Assembly (NCBI GenBank): GCA_024400835.1
Contig: JAKSMC010000007.1
Span: 32,678-96,677, forward strand
Source of the DNA: Bacteroidales bacterium
Lineage (GTDB): Bacteria; Bacteroidota; Bacteroidia; Bacteroidales; WCHB1-69
Length of the DNA stretch: 64,000 bases
Reading direction: 5' to 3'
The position numbers and the translations under genes were made by a program. Of the stretch, positions 1-8,854 are shown one piece after another. Each line of letters opens with the position of its first letter. The first letter of the stretch is position 1. Below the pieces are notes generated by a model that saw only the letters and a list, made by a program, of their open reading frames with translations, searched no databases and was not told where the DNA came from.

Positions 1-1508
1 TCATTCTGCGGCATTGTGTATACCTGCGGGTTGCTTTTGTCATGGGTTATCTTGGCAACTTTAACCAATTCCTCAAAGAAGAAGTTCTCCATTTTCTCTT
101 GAATGAAATAGTAAATGTTGTTGGGATGCCCGGCTTTGTCTTGGTATGGTGCGTGCTTCACGCCTTGGATGGGGTAGAACTCGTTATGCACGTGCAGCGA
201 GTCCAGTCTTTTGTGAATGGACTTGGAACCGTACATCATATCGAAAAGTTTCTCCCCTAAGTTCCCTTTGATATCGGAGAACGGGAACCCTTCGTCAAAA
301 GGAACGAGATTGTCTTCTGTGCCGTGAAATGAGATGACGGGTATGTTGTGTCCGTTGAGTTCGTCAAGATCATATACAGCACCCCACATGTTGGCCAAAG
401 CGCGGATCTTGAATTTCTCTTTCAGTTTGTTCGTGGAGGACTCTATGTTGCCGAGTTTCTGGTCGAATTCATTGTCAAAGACGAACGGCGGCCGGGTGCT
501 GTTCGTCATGAATGCCATGCCGAGTGCGGTGATGGAACCGGCACTGGTTCCGCCTACGAATATGTATTCTGGGTCGATATGGTATTTGTCGGCATTGTGA
601 ACCAGAAAGCGAATGGCGGCATGCGCGTCTTGGATGGCTTCGTATCCGCATTTTTGGATGGACTTCTTGGAAATGTTGAATCCCATACGGTAGTTGATGG
701 TGGCTACCACGTATCCGAGTTCGGCGAAGTGCTTGCACCAGGTGGTCATCGTCTCAGCTCCTTTGTCTCCTACATAAAATGCCCCGCCATGTATGAAAAC
801 GATAAGCGGCCGCTTGTTTTTGCAGTTCTCAGGATGGTAGATGTCCATTGTCAGTGTCACGTCTTTTTCGCGGGCTGTTTTTGAAATGCTGCGCGCGAGG
901 ACTTTGCCGTACTTTTCGTCTTTGATGGGGTTTGAAGCCCAGTAGCCTCTGGCGTTACCATAACATACATCTTTGTCAATCTCATATTCGTCAGGAGTCG
1001 GATGACAAGATGTCTTGTATGCGATTGATTGATAGGAAACGTATTCCGGGGCGCGGTACTTCTCAAAGGTTATCTGTCGGTTGTCAGTCCCAGTGAAATT
1101 GGTGGTGAAAGTACCGAGAATGGAGGCAGTGTCAATGCTGATTTCGAACTCTATGGGGATGTCTTTGCTATTTGTGCAAAACAGGTACTCTTTGTCCTTG
1201 TATTCGATTTCAAAACGATGGGCCTCTTCTACGGATTTGTTGCTGACGTTATAGTATCGGCCGCTAACGCCGTGTTTGCTGGTATGGTCGATTTTGAAAG
1301 CATAGGTGCTGTCGTCCATTTCGCCAATGTAGTAGCTCGCAGTATCTACGATTGAAAAATCGAAGACTTCTTTGCTGTCAATTTCTACAGCTTGAGACGA
1401 CTGCTTGATTTTCTTGCAGTGTTCGGAAGCCTTTGTCGCTTCTTTTTTATGGCAACCCGCCAAAAGAAGTGACAACATCAGGAAATATAGGAGACAGCAT
1501 CTTTTCAT
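1..1508 (-). CDS. Alpha/beta hydrolase (esterase/lipase-like) lipoprotein, 3' end missing
   Basis: The gene starts at 1508 and reads open through the left edge, so the C-terminus is not in the window. The N-terminus MKRCCLLYFLMLSLLLAGC is a lipoprotein signal with a lipobox cysteine. An oxyanion-hole HGG lies at residues 240-242 (context FIHGGAFYVGD) and a nucleophile elbow GTSAGS places the catalytic serine at residue 322. Both are typical of the hormone-sensitive-lipase/carboxylesterase type of alpha/beta hydrolase; a His in GVKHAPYQ further on is a plausible catalytic histidine. About 200 residues before the hydrolase domain show no family I recognise. Only 5 bases separate it from the porX stop, so it is probably the last visible gene of the cca-DUF4296-porX operon. 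It is presumably exported and membrane anchored; substrate unknown. Confidence 0.85.
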   Translation of the reverse strand, partial: MKRCCLLYFLMLSLLLAGCHKKEATKASEHCKKIKQSSQAVEIDSKEVFDFSIVDTASYYIGEMDDSTYAFKIDHTSKHGVSGRYYNVSNKSVEEAHRFEIEYKDKEYLFCTNSKDIPIEFEISIDTASILGTFTTNFTGTDNRQITFEKYRAPEYVSYQSIAYKTSCHPTPDEYEIDKDVCYGNARGYWASNPIKDEKYGKVLARSISKTAREKDVTLTMDIYHPENCKNKRPLIVFIHGGAFYVGDKGAETMTTWCKHFAELGYVVATINYRMGFNISKKSIQKCGYEAIQDAHAAIRFLVHNADKYHIDPEYIFVGGTSAGSITALGMAFMTNSTRPPFVFDNEFDQKLGNIESSTNKLKEKFKIRALANMWGAVYDLDELNGHNIPVISFHGTEDNLVPFDEGFPFSDIKGNLGEKLFDMMYGSKSIHKRLDSLHVHNEFYPIQGVKHAPYQDKAGHPNNIYYFIQEKMENFFFEELVKVAKITHDKSNPQVYTMPQN

Positions 1509-1513
1509 AACTA

Positions 1514-3067
1514 CTATTTGGGCAATAATTTCACAAAAGGTATCAGCATCTCTTCCATAGAAATACCGCCGTGTTGGAAGGTGTTCTTGTAGAGATTGAC
1601 ATATTGGTTGAAGTTGTTCTGGTAGGCGAAGAAGTCACTGCGGGTAGCGAAAATAAATCGCTGGGTGAGGTTCTCTTTCGGCAGGAACGCCTCATCGGGA
1701 TTCTTGATTTCGAAGACCTCCTTGGCAGGATAGTCCATACTGCTGCGACCTACCTTGTAGCGCAAATTCGTGTTGACATCGCGCTCTCCGACCATCTTCA
1801 GAGGCCTGTCAACCTTGATGGTGCCGTGGTCTGTGGTTATGAATACTGGGATTTTCTTTTCGGACAGGTATTTGAGCATTTCCAACAAAATGGAATTTTC
1901 AAACCAGGAGACGGTTACACTGCGGTATGATTTCTCGTCATCGGCCAACTCGCGCACTACGTTCACGTCCGTGCCAGCGTGGGAGAGCATATCCACGAAG
2001 TTGAAGACGATGACGTTCAACGGGTTCTTCAACAACTGGTGGAAGTTGTCAAACACCTTTTTACCGTAATCTGCATTCAGGATTTTAGCATAAGAATATT
2101 TGAAATTCTTGCCATAACGTTTGAGATATTCTCCGAGAAGTTCTTCTTCGTATTGGTTTTTGCTGCCGTTGTCACCTTCGTTCAGCCACAGTTGCGGATA
2201 TTTCTTGGCAATTGTGGATGGCATGAGCCCGGAAAAGAGGGCGTTGCGGGCATAATGCGTGGCTGTTGGCAGAATGCTGTAGCAAATGGATTCGTCTTCT
2301 ATATAATAATAGTCATGCAGGATCGGGTAGATGCTACGCCACTGGTCATATCTGAGGTTGTCAATAACGAAAAGGAAGGCGGACTTCTGTTCGTTGAGGT
2401 TCGGGAAAAGTTTTTCCTTTAATACGGTATGCGACTGAATAGGCTTTTCCGATCCACGGCCGTTCACCCAGTTGAGGTAGTTGGCCTGAACGAATTTCGC
2501 AAATTGGACGTTGGCTTCCTCTTTCTGCGCCGACAACATTTCAGCAATGCTCTCGTCTTCAATCTTCTCAATTTGCAATTCCCAGTTGACTAACTCTTTA
2601 TAGAGGTCTTCCCACTCTTTGATGGAAAGACGGTCGGAAATGCGCATGGAAAGTTCGCGGAACGACTGCTGGTAGTTGATGGTCACCTTGTTGCTGACCA
2701 GTTCCTTCTTGTCTATGTTCTTTTTCAGACAAAGCAGTATCTGGTTGGGATTTACCGGCTTGATGAGGTAGTCGGAGATGTTGGAACCGATAGCATCTTC
2801 CATGATGTGCTCCTCTTCGCTCTTGGTAATCATTACCACAGGAATGTGCGGGTATAGCTTTTTGATACGTTGTAATGTTTCCAAGCCGCTCAGGCCGGGC
2901 ATGTTTTCATCGAGAAATATGATGTTGACGAATTCCTTTTCCAGAATGTCGAGCGCTTCAATGCCGCTCATGGCGGGAACGACGTCGTACCCTTTGGCTT
3001 GTAAGAAAAGAATATGTGGTTTTAAAAGATCGATCTCATCGTCGACCCAGAGTATCTTAGTATTCAT
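1514..3067 (-). CDS. porX: PorX, response regulator with PglZ domain (T9SS regulator)
   Basis: This 517-residue protein has an N-terminal CheY-like receiver (acidic residues D9/D10, phospho-acceptor D53 in FLDENMPG, lysine in LIKPVNP) and a C-terminal PglZ/alkaline-phosphatase-superfamily domain. Conserved metal-site segments of the second domain are visible: FVIDNLRYDQW, PTATHYARNA, FVDMLSHAG and TTDHG. Length and architecture match PorX of Porphyromonas gingivalis, which controls type IX secretion genes and has a zinc-dependent phosphodiesterase-like effector domain (family knowledge). Two genes in this window (11319-12548 and 46022-47740) encode proteins with T9SS sorting domains, fitting a T9SS-positive organism. 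No PorY kinase is present here. The gene is co-directional with cca and DUF4296 upstream and the esterase downstream. Confidence 0.93.
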   Translation of the reverse strand: MNTKILWVDDEIDLLKPHILFLQAKGYDVVPAMSGIEALDILEKEFVNIIFLDENMPGLSGLETLQRIKKLYPHIPVVMITKSEEEHIMEDAIGSNISDYLIKPVNPNQILLCLKKNIDKKELVSNKVTINYQQSFRELSMRISDRLSIKEWEDLYKELVNWELQIEKIEDESIAEMLSAQKEEANVQFAKFVQANYLNWVNGRGSEKPIQSHTVLKEKLFPNLNEQKSAFLFVIDNLRYDQWRSIYPILHDYYYIEDESICYSILPTATHYARNALFSGLMPSTIAKKYPQLWLNEGDNGSKNQYEEELLGEYLKRYGKNFKYSYAKILNADYGKKVFDNFHQLLKNPLNVIVFNFVDMLSHAGTDVNVVRELADDEKSYRSVTVSWFENSILLEMLKYLSEKKIPVFITTDHGTIKVDRPLKMVGERDVNTNLRYKVGRSSMDYPAKEVFEIKNPDEAFLPKENLTQRFIFATRSDFFAYQNNFNQYVNLYKNTFQHGGISMEEMLIPFVKLLPK

Positions 3068-3142
3068 TAGTGGAAATTTTAAAATGCAGGACTATTAACG
3101 CAGCAATTTGCTTTTTATTTTATGCCTGCCATAAGTTTGTTG

Positions 3143-3595
3143 TTAACGGCGGATGGTGTCCAGGCCTGGCGTGACGGAGGGCGAGCCTGACGCGATGTCC
3201 ACGGCGCCGGCTCCGCTGTTGGTCTTGTCCTCAGATACTGCGGGTATATGATAACTTTCCCGCTTTTTCTCTATGAGTTTTGAGGCATCTGACAGCAACT
3301 TCTCGGCGGAACTCTCCTCGCTGACGTAGTAGTTGATGGAACTGACGAACTGCTCACGGGTGATGTTGTATCGTTGGAACAGTTCCTTATAGTATTTTTG
3401 GGCGAGTTCTGATTTGCTGATGGTGTCGGCGGAAAGATGGACTGTGCTTTCGATGATGTAACTGTCGGCAATGATCTTCACCATTGTGCTGCGGTTGATG
3501 AGCCCCTCGGGCTTGTCGAGCACTTGTTTTTTGCTCTTGCAACTGGCGAAGCAGACCAGAACAATGGCTATCAGGATGTAGAGTGATCTTTTCAT
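3143..3595 (-). CDS. DUF4296 domain lipoprotein
   Basis: A 150-residue protein starting with MKRSLYILIAIVLVCFASC, a lipoprotein signal with the lipidated cysteine at about residue 19. The body (IIADSYIIESTVHLS...YYKELFQRYNITREQFVSSINYY) matches the pattern of the DUF4296 family of Bacteroidota lipoproteins, whose function is unknown. The tail is low complexity and rich in Ser, Gly and Val. It starts 6 bases after the cca stop and precedes porX, so it is probably co-transcribed with both. The family assignment is from pattern recognition. Confidence 0.8.
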   Translation of the reverse strand: MKRSLYILIAIVLVCFASCKSKKQVLDKPEGLINRSTMVKIIADSYIIESTVHLSADTISKSELAQKYYKELFQRYNITREQFVSSINYYVSEESSAEKLLSDASKLIEKKRESYHIPAVSEDKTNSGAGAVDIASGSPSVTPGLDTIRR

Positions 3596-3601
3596 GATGC
3601 T

Positions 3602-5026
3602 TTATTGAGGTTGGTTAACAACGGTGAGACCGAGTTTTAGGCCTTCTTCAATCATACGTTTGAGGGCGGCTTCACGGGAATTTTCGATTTCGCCATCGAG
3701 AATGGCGTTGCAGACCGCGTCCTTGATGTCTCCAATCACGCGGCTCGGAGCGATGTCGAAGGTGTGCATGACGTCTTCTCCATCGAAAGGCGGACGCCAG
3801 TTGCGCAGTTTGTCCTTCTCTTCAATTTCCACCAGCTTTTCGCGTACTTTGGCGAAATTGTTGAAGCAGCGCTGTATCTTGGCGGAATTTTTGGAAGTGA
3901 CGTCAGCCTCGCAGAGCATCATCAGGTCGTCAATGTCATCGCTGGCTTCAAAGAGCAGGCGGCGTACGGCGGAGTCTGTGACCTCGTCTTCTACTAAGGC
4001 GATGGGGCGAAGATGGAGCCCGACCAACTTCTGCACGTATTTCATCTTTTCGTTGTTGGGCATTCGCAGACGGTGGAATATGGAGGATACCATCTTGGCA
4101 CCGACCACTTCGTGCCCGTGGAATGTCCATCCGGTTTCAGGGACAAAACGTTTGGTGACGGGCTTGGCAATGTCGTGCAGCAAGGCGGCCCACACGAGCC
4201 ATACGTTGGTGGATGACATGGCGATGTTGTCCACGACTTCCAAGGTGTGCAGGTAGTTGTCCTTGTGTCCTTTGCCGTTGATGCGTTCCACGCCTTTGAG
4301 CTCGAGGACTTCCGGTAGGAATTTAATTAGCAGCCCGCATTCGTCTAACATCTTAATGCCGCGAGAGGGACGAATGCAACCGAGTATCTTGTTGAACTCC
4401 TCAATGATACGCTCTTTTGAGATGATATCCAAACGATATGCATTGCGTTGTATGGATTCGAAGGTCTCGGGATAGATGTCGAAGTTGAGTTGGGTGGCGA
4501 AGCGCACGGCGCGCATCATGCGCAGCGGGTCGTCCGAGAAGGTCTTGTCAGGATCACAGGGCGTTCGGATGATCTTGCGCTTCATGTCTTCAATACCGTT
4601 GAACGGGTCAATGAGCTCGTACTGGTGTTCGCCGTTCAGCGCGATAGCTAACGCGTTGATGGTGAAGTCGCGGCGCAGTTGGTCGTCTTCTAACGTGCCG
4701 TCTTCCACCACGGGTTTGCGGGAATCGTGACTGTAGGACTCTTTGCGCGCGCCCACGAACTCCACTTCACATTCTTTGTAGCGGAACTGTGCGGTGCCGA
4801 AATTCTTGTATACGTTGACGTTCAGGTCCGGAGAGATGAGCGCGGCGGTGGCTTTGGCTAACTGTATGCCGCTGCCCACCGTGACGATGTCAATGTCGGT
4901 GTTGTGTCGTCTGAGCAGCAGGTCACGGACTACACCGCCAACCACGTAGGCGGTCAGCCCGAGTTCGTCCGCAGCTTGTGCTACGAGTTTGTATATGGGA
5001 TGGGAAAGTTGTGATTCGAAAGTCAT
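3602..5026 (-). CDS. cca: CCA tRNA nucleotidyltransferase with HD domain
   Basis: The 474-residue product has the class II nucleotidyltransferase head: GGVVRD at about residues 30-35 and the metal-binding pair D44/D46 in NTDIDIV. The RRDFTINAL and DPLRMMRAVRFA motifs of the tRNA CCA-adding/poly(A) polymerase family follow. A C-terminal HD phosphohydrolase-type domain is visible in WAALLHDIAKP. This architecture is standard for Bacteroidales CCA-adding enzymes, which repair or complete the 3' CCA of tRNAs. CCA is clearly genome-relevant here because none of the five tRNA genes in the window encodes a full CCA end. It is the first gene of the leftward operon with the DUF4296 lipoprotein, porX and the esterase. 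A poly(A) polymerase role cannot be fully excluded from sequence alone. Confidence 0.92.
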   Translation of the reverse strand: MTFESQLSHPIYKLVAQAADELGLTAYVVGGVVRDLLLRRHNTDIDIVTVGSGIQLAKATAALISPDLNVNVYKNFGTAQFRYKECEVEFVGARKESYSHDSRKPVVEDGTLEDDQLRRDFTINALAIALNGEHQYELIDPFNGIEDMKRKIIRTPCDPDKTFSDDPLRMMRAVRFATQLNFDIYPETFESIQRNAYRLDIISKERIIEEFNKILGCIRPSRGIKMLDECGLLIKFLPEVLELKGVERINGKGHKDNYLHTLEVVDNIAMSSTNVWLVWAALLHDIAKPVTKRFVPETGWTFHGHEVVGAKMVSSIFHRLRMPNNEKMKYVQKLVGLHLRPIALVEDEVTDSAVRRLLFEASDDIDDLMMLCEADVTSKNSAKIQRCFNNFAKVREKLVEIEEKDKLRNWRPPFDGEDVMHTFDIAPSRVIGDIKDAVCNAILDGEIENSREAALKRMIEEGLKLGLTVVNQPQ

Positions 5027-5170
5027 AAGGTTTCAAGTTTCAGATGGCCCTCAATAGTCAATGTCAAAGTTTAAAGTGAGAAGTGAGAGGTAAGATAGAT
5101 AACGGTTAAAGGCTGAAAAGTCAATGTCAAAGTTTAATGTCAAGGTCAGAGTTTAGAGTTGGCGGTGTCG
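5027..5170. repeat. Intergenic short-repeat tract
   Basis: The 144 bases between cca and the PNGase F gene have no coding potential but contain short imperfect direct repeats: GTCAATGTCAAAGTTTA occurs twice (about 5058-5074 and 5120-5136), and AAGTGAGAAGTGAGAGGTAAG is a heptamer-like tandem. Similar tracts occur at 7861-7912, 18732-18860 and 51880-51935. Confidence 0.6.
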
Positions 5171-6862
5171 CTATTTGGTTCTTCCAACCAGCACGCCGGA
5201 GACGCTCCAGGAGCTGAAACTGCTGCCTTCGGGTTCGCCTTGGGGAATTGCCACAGTCATAGTGTGCTTGCCGGGAGTGAGGTCGGTGAGGTCGAAGTAG
5301 GTAGGTTGTGTGGCCGTGCCGGGGCACCAGCCGCTACGGGAGTAGTCGGATGAGGACATGCCGTTCCAGAAGTTGCCTGATGCCGGGTTGAATGTGCGGT
5401 ACGTGCCGCAGTCGCAGCGCCAGGGCGTGTATATGAAACGGGGTTGGCCGTCAATGAGTATGGTGTTGGCTTTCGGCACGAACTCGTCGCCCGTGTCCCA
5501 GCCGCCGTGTCCGGTGGTGATGTAGCGCAACCGCAGGCTCTCAACGTTTTCGGGCACTTCGAAAGTGACGGTCAGGCTGTCTGTCCGGAACAAACGGCCG
5601 TAGTTCTGTCCGGCCATTTCCATGACGTTGCAGGTGTTGAAGAGCGGAATGGCGAAGCAACGTGACAGGCCTGTGGTGTCCCAGGTGTCGCCCTCGGGAT
5701 AGGCTTTGATGGTGAGCGACAGCCTGTGGCCACCGCCGTCGTAGTTGCCAATGAATGCACCCACGATGACTTCGTCACCGAAAGCTGCACGCAAGTCGCT
5801 GATGTCTTGCTTGTAGAGTGTCGTCTCTTCCCAGTCGCGGTCACCTAACGAACGGTATTCATTATAATGCCTGATGCCGAATGGGGTGAAAAAACGGATG
5901 AGTTCCACGACAGGTAGGAAATCGTCCGTCTTTACCATACCTTGGTATTTCTGACCTTCTTTGTCCGTAAAATAGGGTAGTGCGTCAGTGCCGTTTGCTT
6001 TCAAGGCATCCAGCAGGCTTTGCTTTTTTGATGTCGGAATAAGGAAGATGGAACCGGTGCGGTCGTAGGCATCGCCATTGGAGTATTGCTCAACTTCGGC
6101 AAAAAGTTGGTAATGGGCTGGCAACGCATCCCATTTGATTTTTTTGAGAATGACCGTGCCGTTGGCAAATGACAGGGTGGTGTCGAAATCTACAGCCTTT
6201 GGAACTTCTATTTTGGGATTGAAGCAGATTTGCGCTTCTTTGAAAATGGGGTAGGTGAGTACCAACTTGTCTTTTTCCAATTGGTTGAGTTCTGCAGCTC
6301 TCTTTTCGGTGCCGAAATTAGAAGGGAAAACGGACTTGAGAGTCTTGTCTTTGAAAATCTTGGTAAGTCGCATAACGGCATTGCCGTTGCGACGGTATTG
6401 GACGAGCACGCCGGGAAGGTTTCCGAAACTGGCGGTCGGCGTGGCTCTGAATTTCAGGTCTTCCGTAAACCACAACTCTATCTTGTTGGAGAATAGTACT
6501 ATGGAGTATTTCTTGCAGTTGTATCCGTAGAGCTTTTCGGTTCCTTCCTCTTTATAGTCGTTGTCATTTTTCAGACTGCGGCCGTAGCAATAGCGTTCGT
6601 TGTCACTATAGAAAAGTTGGCTGATGACGGTGTCTGCGGCGTAGTCGATGTAGGTGAAGTGCATAGCCATTCCAGGAATGGGATTCTCAACGGGGGCATC
6701 TCCCGACTGTATGCGAATCTGCTCGCCGACTCTCAAGACTTCGGTCTTGGATGTGTCAGTGCCTCCGATGCTGAAACTCTCATATTTCAAAACTTGTTGT
6801 GCTTGTGCAGAGAAGATGAAGGCAGTGAATAATAAAAAAGAGGCTAAGATTTTATGTGTCAT
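5171..6862 (-). CDS. Secreted PNGase F-type N-glycanase with GLPGLI-like N-terminal region
   Basis: Starting at Met 6862 gives 563 residues with signal peptide MTHKILASFLLFTAFIFSAQA. Residues about 30-260 resemble GLPGLI-family proteins of Bacteroidota (SQLFYSDNERY, YNCKKYSI, SFGNLPGVLVQYRRNG). The C-terminal half matches peptide-N4-(N-acetyl-beta-glucosaminyl)asparagine amidase F: YITTGHGGWDTGDEFVPK carries the conserved acidic pair of the PNGase F C domain, followed by FIYTPWRCDCGTYRTFNP and SRSGWCPG. PNGase F removes whole N-glycans from glycoproteins. The ORF could extend upstream to 6934, but that adds a segment ahead of the signal peptide that overlaps aroC, so 6862 is preferred. Likely exported; the Cys-containing WRCDCGTYR and GWCPG segments suggest disulfides. 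Confidence 0.88.
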   Translation of the reverse strand: MTHKILASFLLFTAFIFSAQAQQVLKYESFSIGGTDTSKTEVLRVGEQIRIQSGDAPVENPIPGMAMHFTYIDYAADTVISQLFYSDNERYCYGRSLKNDNDYKEEGTEKLYGYNCKKYSIVLFSNKIELWFTEDLKFRATPTASFGNLPGVLVQYRRNGNAVMRLTKIFKDKTLKSVFPSNFGTEKRAAELNQLEKDKLVLTYPIFKEAQICFNPKIEVPKAVDFDTTLSFANGTVILKKIKWDALPAHYQLFAEVEQYSNGDAYDRTGSIFLIPTSKKQSLLDALKANGTDALPYFTDKEGQKYQGMVKTDDFLPVVELIRFFTPFGIRHYNEYRSLGDRDWEETTLYKQDISDLRAAFGDEVIVGAFIGNYDGGGHRLSLTIKAYPEGDTWDTTGLSRCFAIPLFNTCNVMEMAGQNYGRLFRTDSLTVTFEVPENVESLRLRYITTGHGGWDTGDEFVPKANTILIDGQPRFIYTPWRCDCGTYRTFNPASGNFWNGMSSSDYSRSGWCPGTATQPTYFDLTDLTPGKHTMTVAIPQGEPEGSSFSSWSVSGVLVGRTK

Positions 6863-6906
6863 AAAGTTGTGTTTTGTCAAATGAATGGGTGCAAAGGTAC
6901 GTTTTT

Positions 6907-7860
6907 TTAGCAGTCGGAGGATGTGTTGAGACAAAGAAAGTCCATGATGACCATGGCGGCCATGGCTTCTACGACGGGCAGTACGCGCGGGGCGACGCAG
7001 AGATCGTTGCGGTTGGAACCCTTGAGCACTGCGGGATTGCCGTCGAAGTCGATGCTCTGTTGGTCGAAGCGCACGGACGGAATGGGCTTGAAGGCCACCG
7101 TGAAACAGACTTCCTGCCCGTTGGTGATGCCGGCTTGCACACCGCCGTCGTGGTTGCTTTTGAAAGAGAAGTCCGGATTCTGAATGTCGTTGTACTGGCT
7201 GCCGCTCATCTGGGCTGCTTCGAATCCGGAGCCGATGTCAAAACCTTTTGCGGCATTGATGGACATCATGGCGTAGGCTAACCGGGCGGAGAACTTGTTA
7301 TAGACGGGCTCTCCCAATCCTGCGGGCAGTCCTTCGATGTGGCCGCGAACCAAGGCCCCAACGCTGTCGCCTTCCCGTAGCGGCGTACCTGTGGCAACCA
7401 CTTCGCTCCAGATGCGGATGCCCTGTTCGCGAAGGAAGAGTTTGGCAATGGCGCCGGCCACAACTCTGCATGCAGTCTGCCGCGCAGAGGAACGTCCGCA
7501 CTGCTCGTTGTCAGTGATGCCGTATTTCTTGAAATAGACGTAGGAGCTGTGCGACGGGCGGATAACGTGCCGGTTCTCTTCGTTGGGGTGTGCGTCGCGA
7601 TTGGGGATGCGAAACCGAATGGGCTCGCCGGTGGCGCGGTGCTCTGTGTCAATGCCGGACAGGAACTCTACGGGGTCGCTCTCGCGGCGCTGCGTGGAAA
7701 GGACGTCTGCCGACGGCGCGCGCCGTGTCATCTCGGCCGCAATGAACGCTGCGTCAATATAGAGCCCCTTGGGACAGCCCTCTATGCTGCCTTCCAAACA
7801 GGCCCCGTGCGTGTCACCCCAGTCCGTGAGTCGATAATATTTTCCAAATGTATCAGCCAT
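6907..7860 (-). CDS. aroC: Chorismate synthase, unusually short
   Basis: Chorismate synthase converts 5-enolpyruvylshikimate-3-phosphate to chorismate using reduced FMN. Family blocks are clear: FGKYYRLTDWGDTHG at the N-terminus, RPSHSSYVYFKKYG, CGRSSARQTACRVVAGAIAK, GLGEPVYNKFSARLAYAMMSI, and PRVLPVVEAMAAMV at the end. The product is 317 residues, against about 350-360 for the usual enzyme. The missing stretch appears to lie between IRIWSEVVATGT (about residue 160) and the DSVGALV block, where the VRCPD...M segment normally sits. GGGRSSAR has become QCGRSSAR and the usual GRHDP has become NRNDL. The frame is intact and both signature histidines are retained, so it is probably functional but divergent. 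Confidence 0.88.
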   Translation of the reverse strand: MADTFGKYYRLTDWGDTHGACLEGSIEGCPKGLYIDAAFIAAEMTRRAPSADVLSTQRRESDPVEFLSGIDTEHRATGEPIRFRIPNRDAHPNEENRHVIRPSHSSYVYFKKYGITDNEQCGRSSARQTACRVVAGAIAKLFLREQGIRIWSEVVATGTPLREGDSVGALVRGHIEGLPAGLGEPVYNKFSARLAYAMMSINAAKGFDIGSGFEAAQMSGSQYNDIQNPDFSFKSNHDGGVQAGITNGQEVCFTVAFKPIPSVRFDQQSIDFDGNPAVLKGSNRNDLCVAPRVLPVVEAMAAMVIMDFLCLNTSSDC

Positions 7861-7912
7861 TATTCTAATCTCAAACTTCCCCCATCTATTCTTATCTCTT
7901 AACTCTTAACTC

Positions 7913-8785
7913 TTAGTTCAAATCGTTCTCCTTCCACTTGAACGGCACTGGCTCCACTGTGTATCCTTTTTTGCGCAATAGGGAAACCACGCTTTTGTCA
8001 CTGCCGAGGTGCATGGCGCCAACGGCGCAGAAGACGCTCTGCTTTTTGGCTATCTTCCTGAACTCCTTGTACATTTTGACATTGCGCTTTTCAATCAGTA
8101 TTTTACTGAATTCTTTGGGAAGAGATGGGGCATCGCTCATATCTGCCATCTTGGCGTAATCGAAAGCCAGGTAGGCTTGCAGCAAGGAGTCATATTCCGA
8201 GGCTGAAGTGTTGGCCGTGTCGTGCAGCATTTCTGTGAGCATCTTAACCTGGTCTTCGATCTTGAGCGCGTCAATAGCGTTGATTTGGTCGATGAACTCT
8301 TCCAAACCGAAGCACGTCTTGTTCTGTTCGCGGGCGGTTTTCAGGAAGAAAAGGTCGAGCGCCTGTTCTTGCTCCTGTGGCATATCGACTTGCTGTAAGG
8401 TGCTACTGAGGAAAAAGGGCTTCATCTTGTTGAAGAACATAGCCCCCACACCGAGTTTGGCTTTGCACAGGCTGTCCAGGATTTCGTAATCTTCTTTGGA
8501 AAGCATTTTGGAAAGGAATTGTCCATCTGCCATAAGCATTTTTTCTCGAGCATCTTTAAGGTCGAGTTGGTCGAGAAGGACTTCCATGGCAAATGTCTCG
8601 CAGGCGTTGAAAGCGTGCCAAACGGTACTGTCGAAGGCAAATACGCGATCGTCTTGGATATGGATAGTCCCATATAGGTAGGATGGCTTTTTGAGATCCT
8701 TGCCACTAACTTTCCATAGCAGTGATTGTGCTGAGCTTGCCCAAACAAGGAGCAACAGGAAAAAGGAAAGGGTTAGTCGTTTCAT
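7913..8785 (-). CDS. TraB/GumN family protein, exported
   Basis: The Met at 8785 begins a signal peptide (MKRLTLSFFLLLLVWASSAQS); a GTG 24 bases upstream would only add residues ahead of it. The 290-residue product shows the TraB/GumN (haem-binding uptake, Tiki-like) pattern: SYLYGTIHIQDDRVF near the N-terminus, TCFGLEEFIDQINAID in the middle and FCAVGAMHLGSDKSVVSLLRKKGYTVEPV near the C-terminus. The conserved GxxH motifs at both ends are the putative metal ligands of this superfamily. Cellular role in Bacteroidota is undefined. It lies between ypfJ and aroC on the same strand. Confidence 0.85.
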   Translation of the reverse strand: MKRLTLSFFLLLLVWASSAQSLLWKVSGKDLKKPSYLYGTIHIQDDRVFAFDSTVWHAFNACETFAMEVLLDQLDLKDAREKMLMADGQFLSKMLSKEDYEILDSLCKAKLGVGAMFFNKMKPFFLSSTLQQVDMPQEQEQALDLFFLKTAREQNKTCFGLEEFIDQINAIDALKIEDQVKMLTEMLHDTANTSASEYDSLLQAYLAFDYAKMADMSDAPSLPKEFSKILIEKRNVKMYKEFRKIAKKQSVFCAVGAMHLGSDKSVVSLLRKKGYTVEPVPFKWKENDLN

Positions 8786-8854
8786 AATAATAAATATATG
8801 TAGCTCCACACGGAAGAGTGTGGAGCTATGTTGGTCATATTAAAAGAGAATGGT

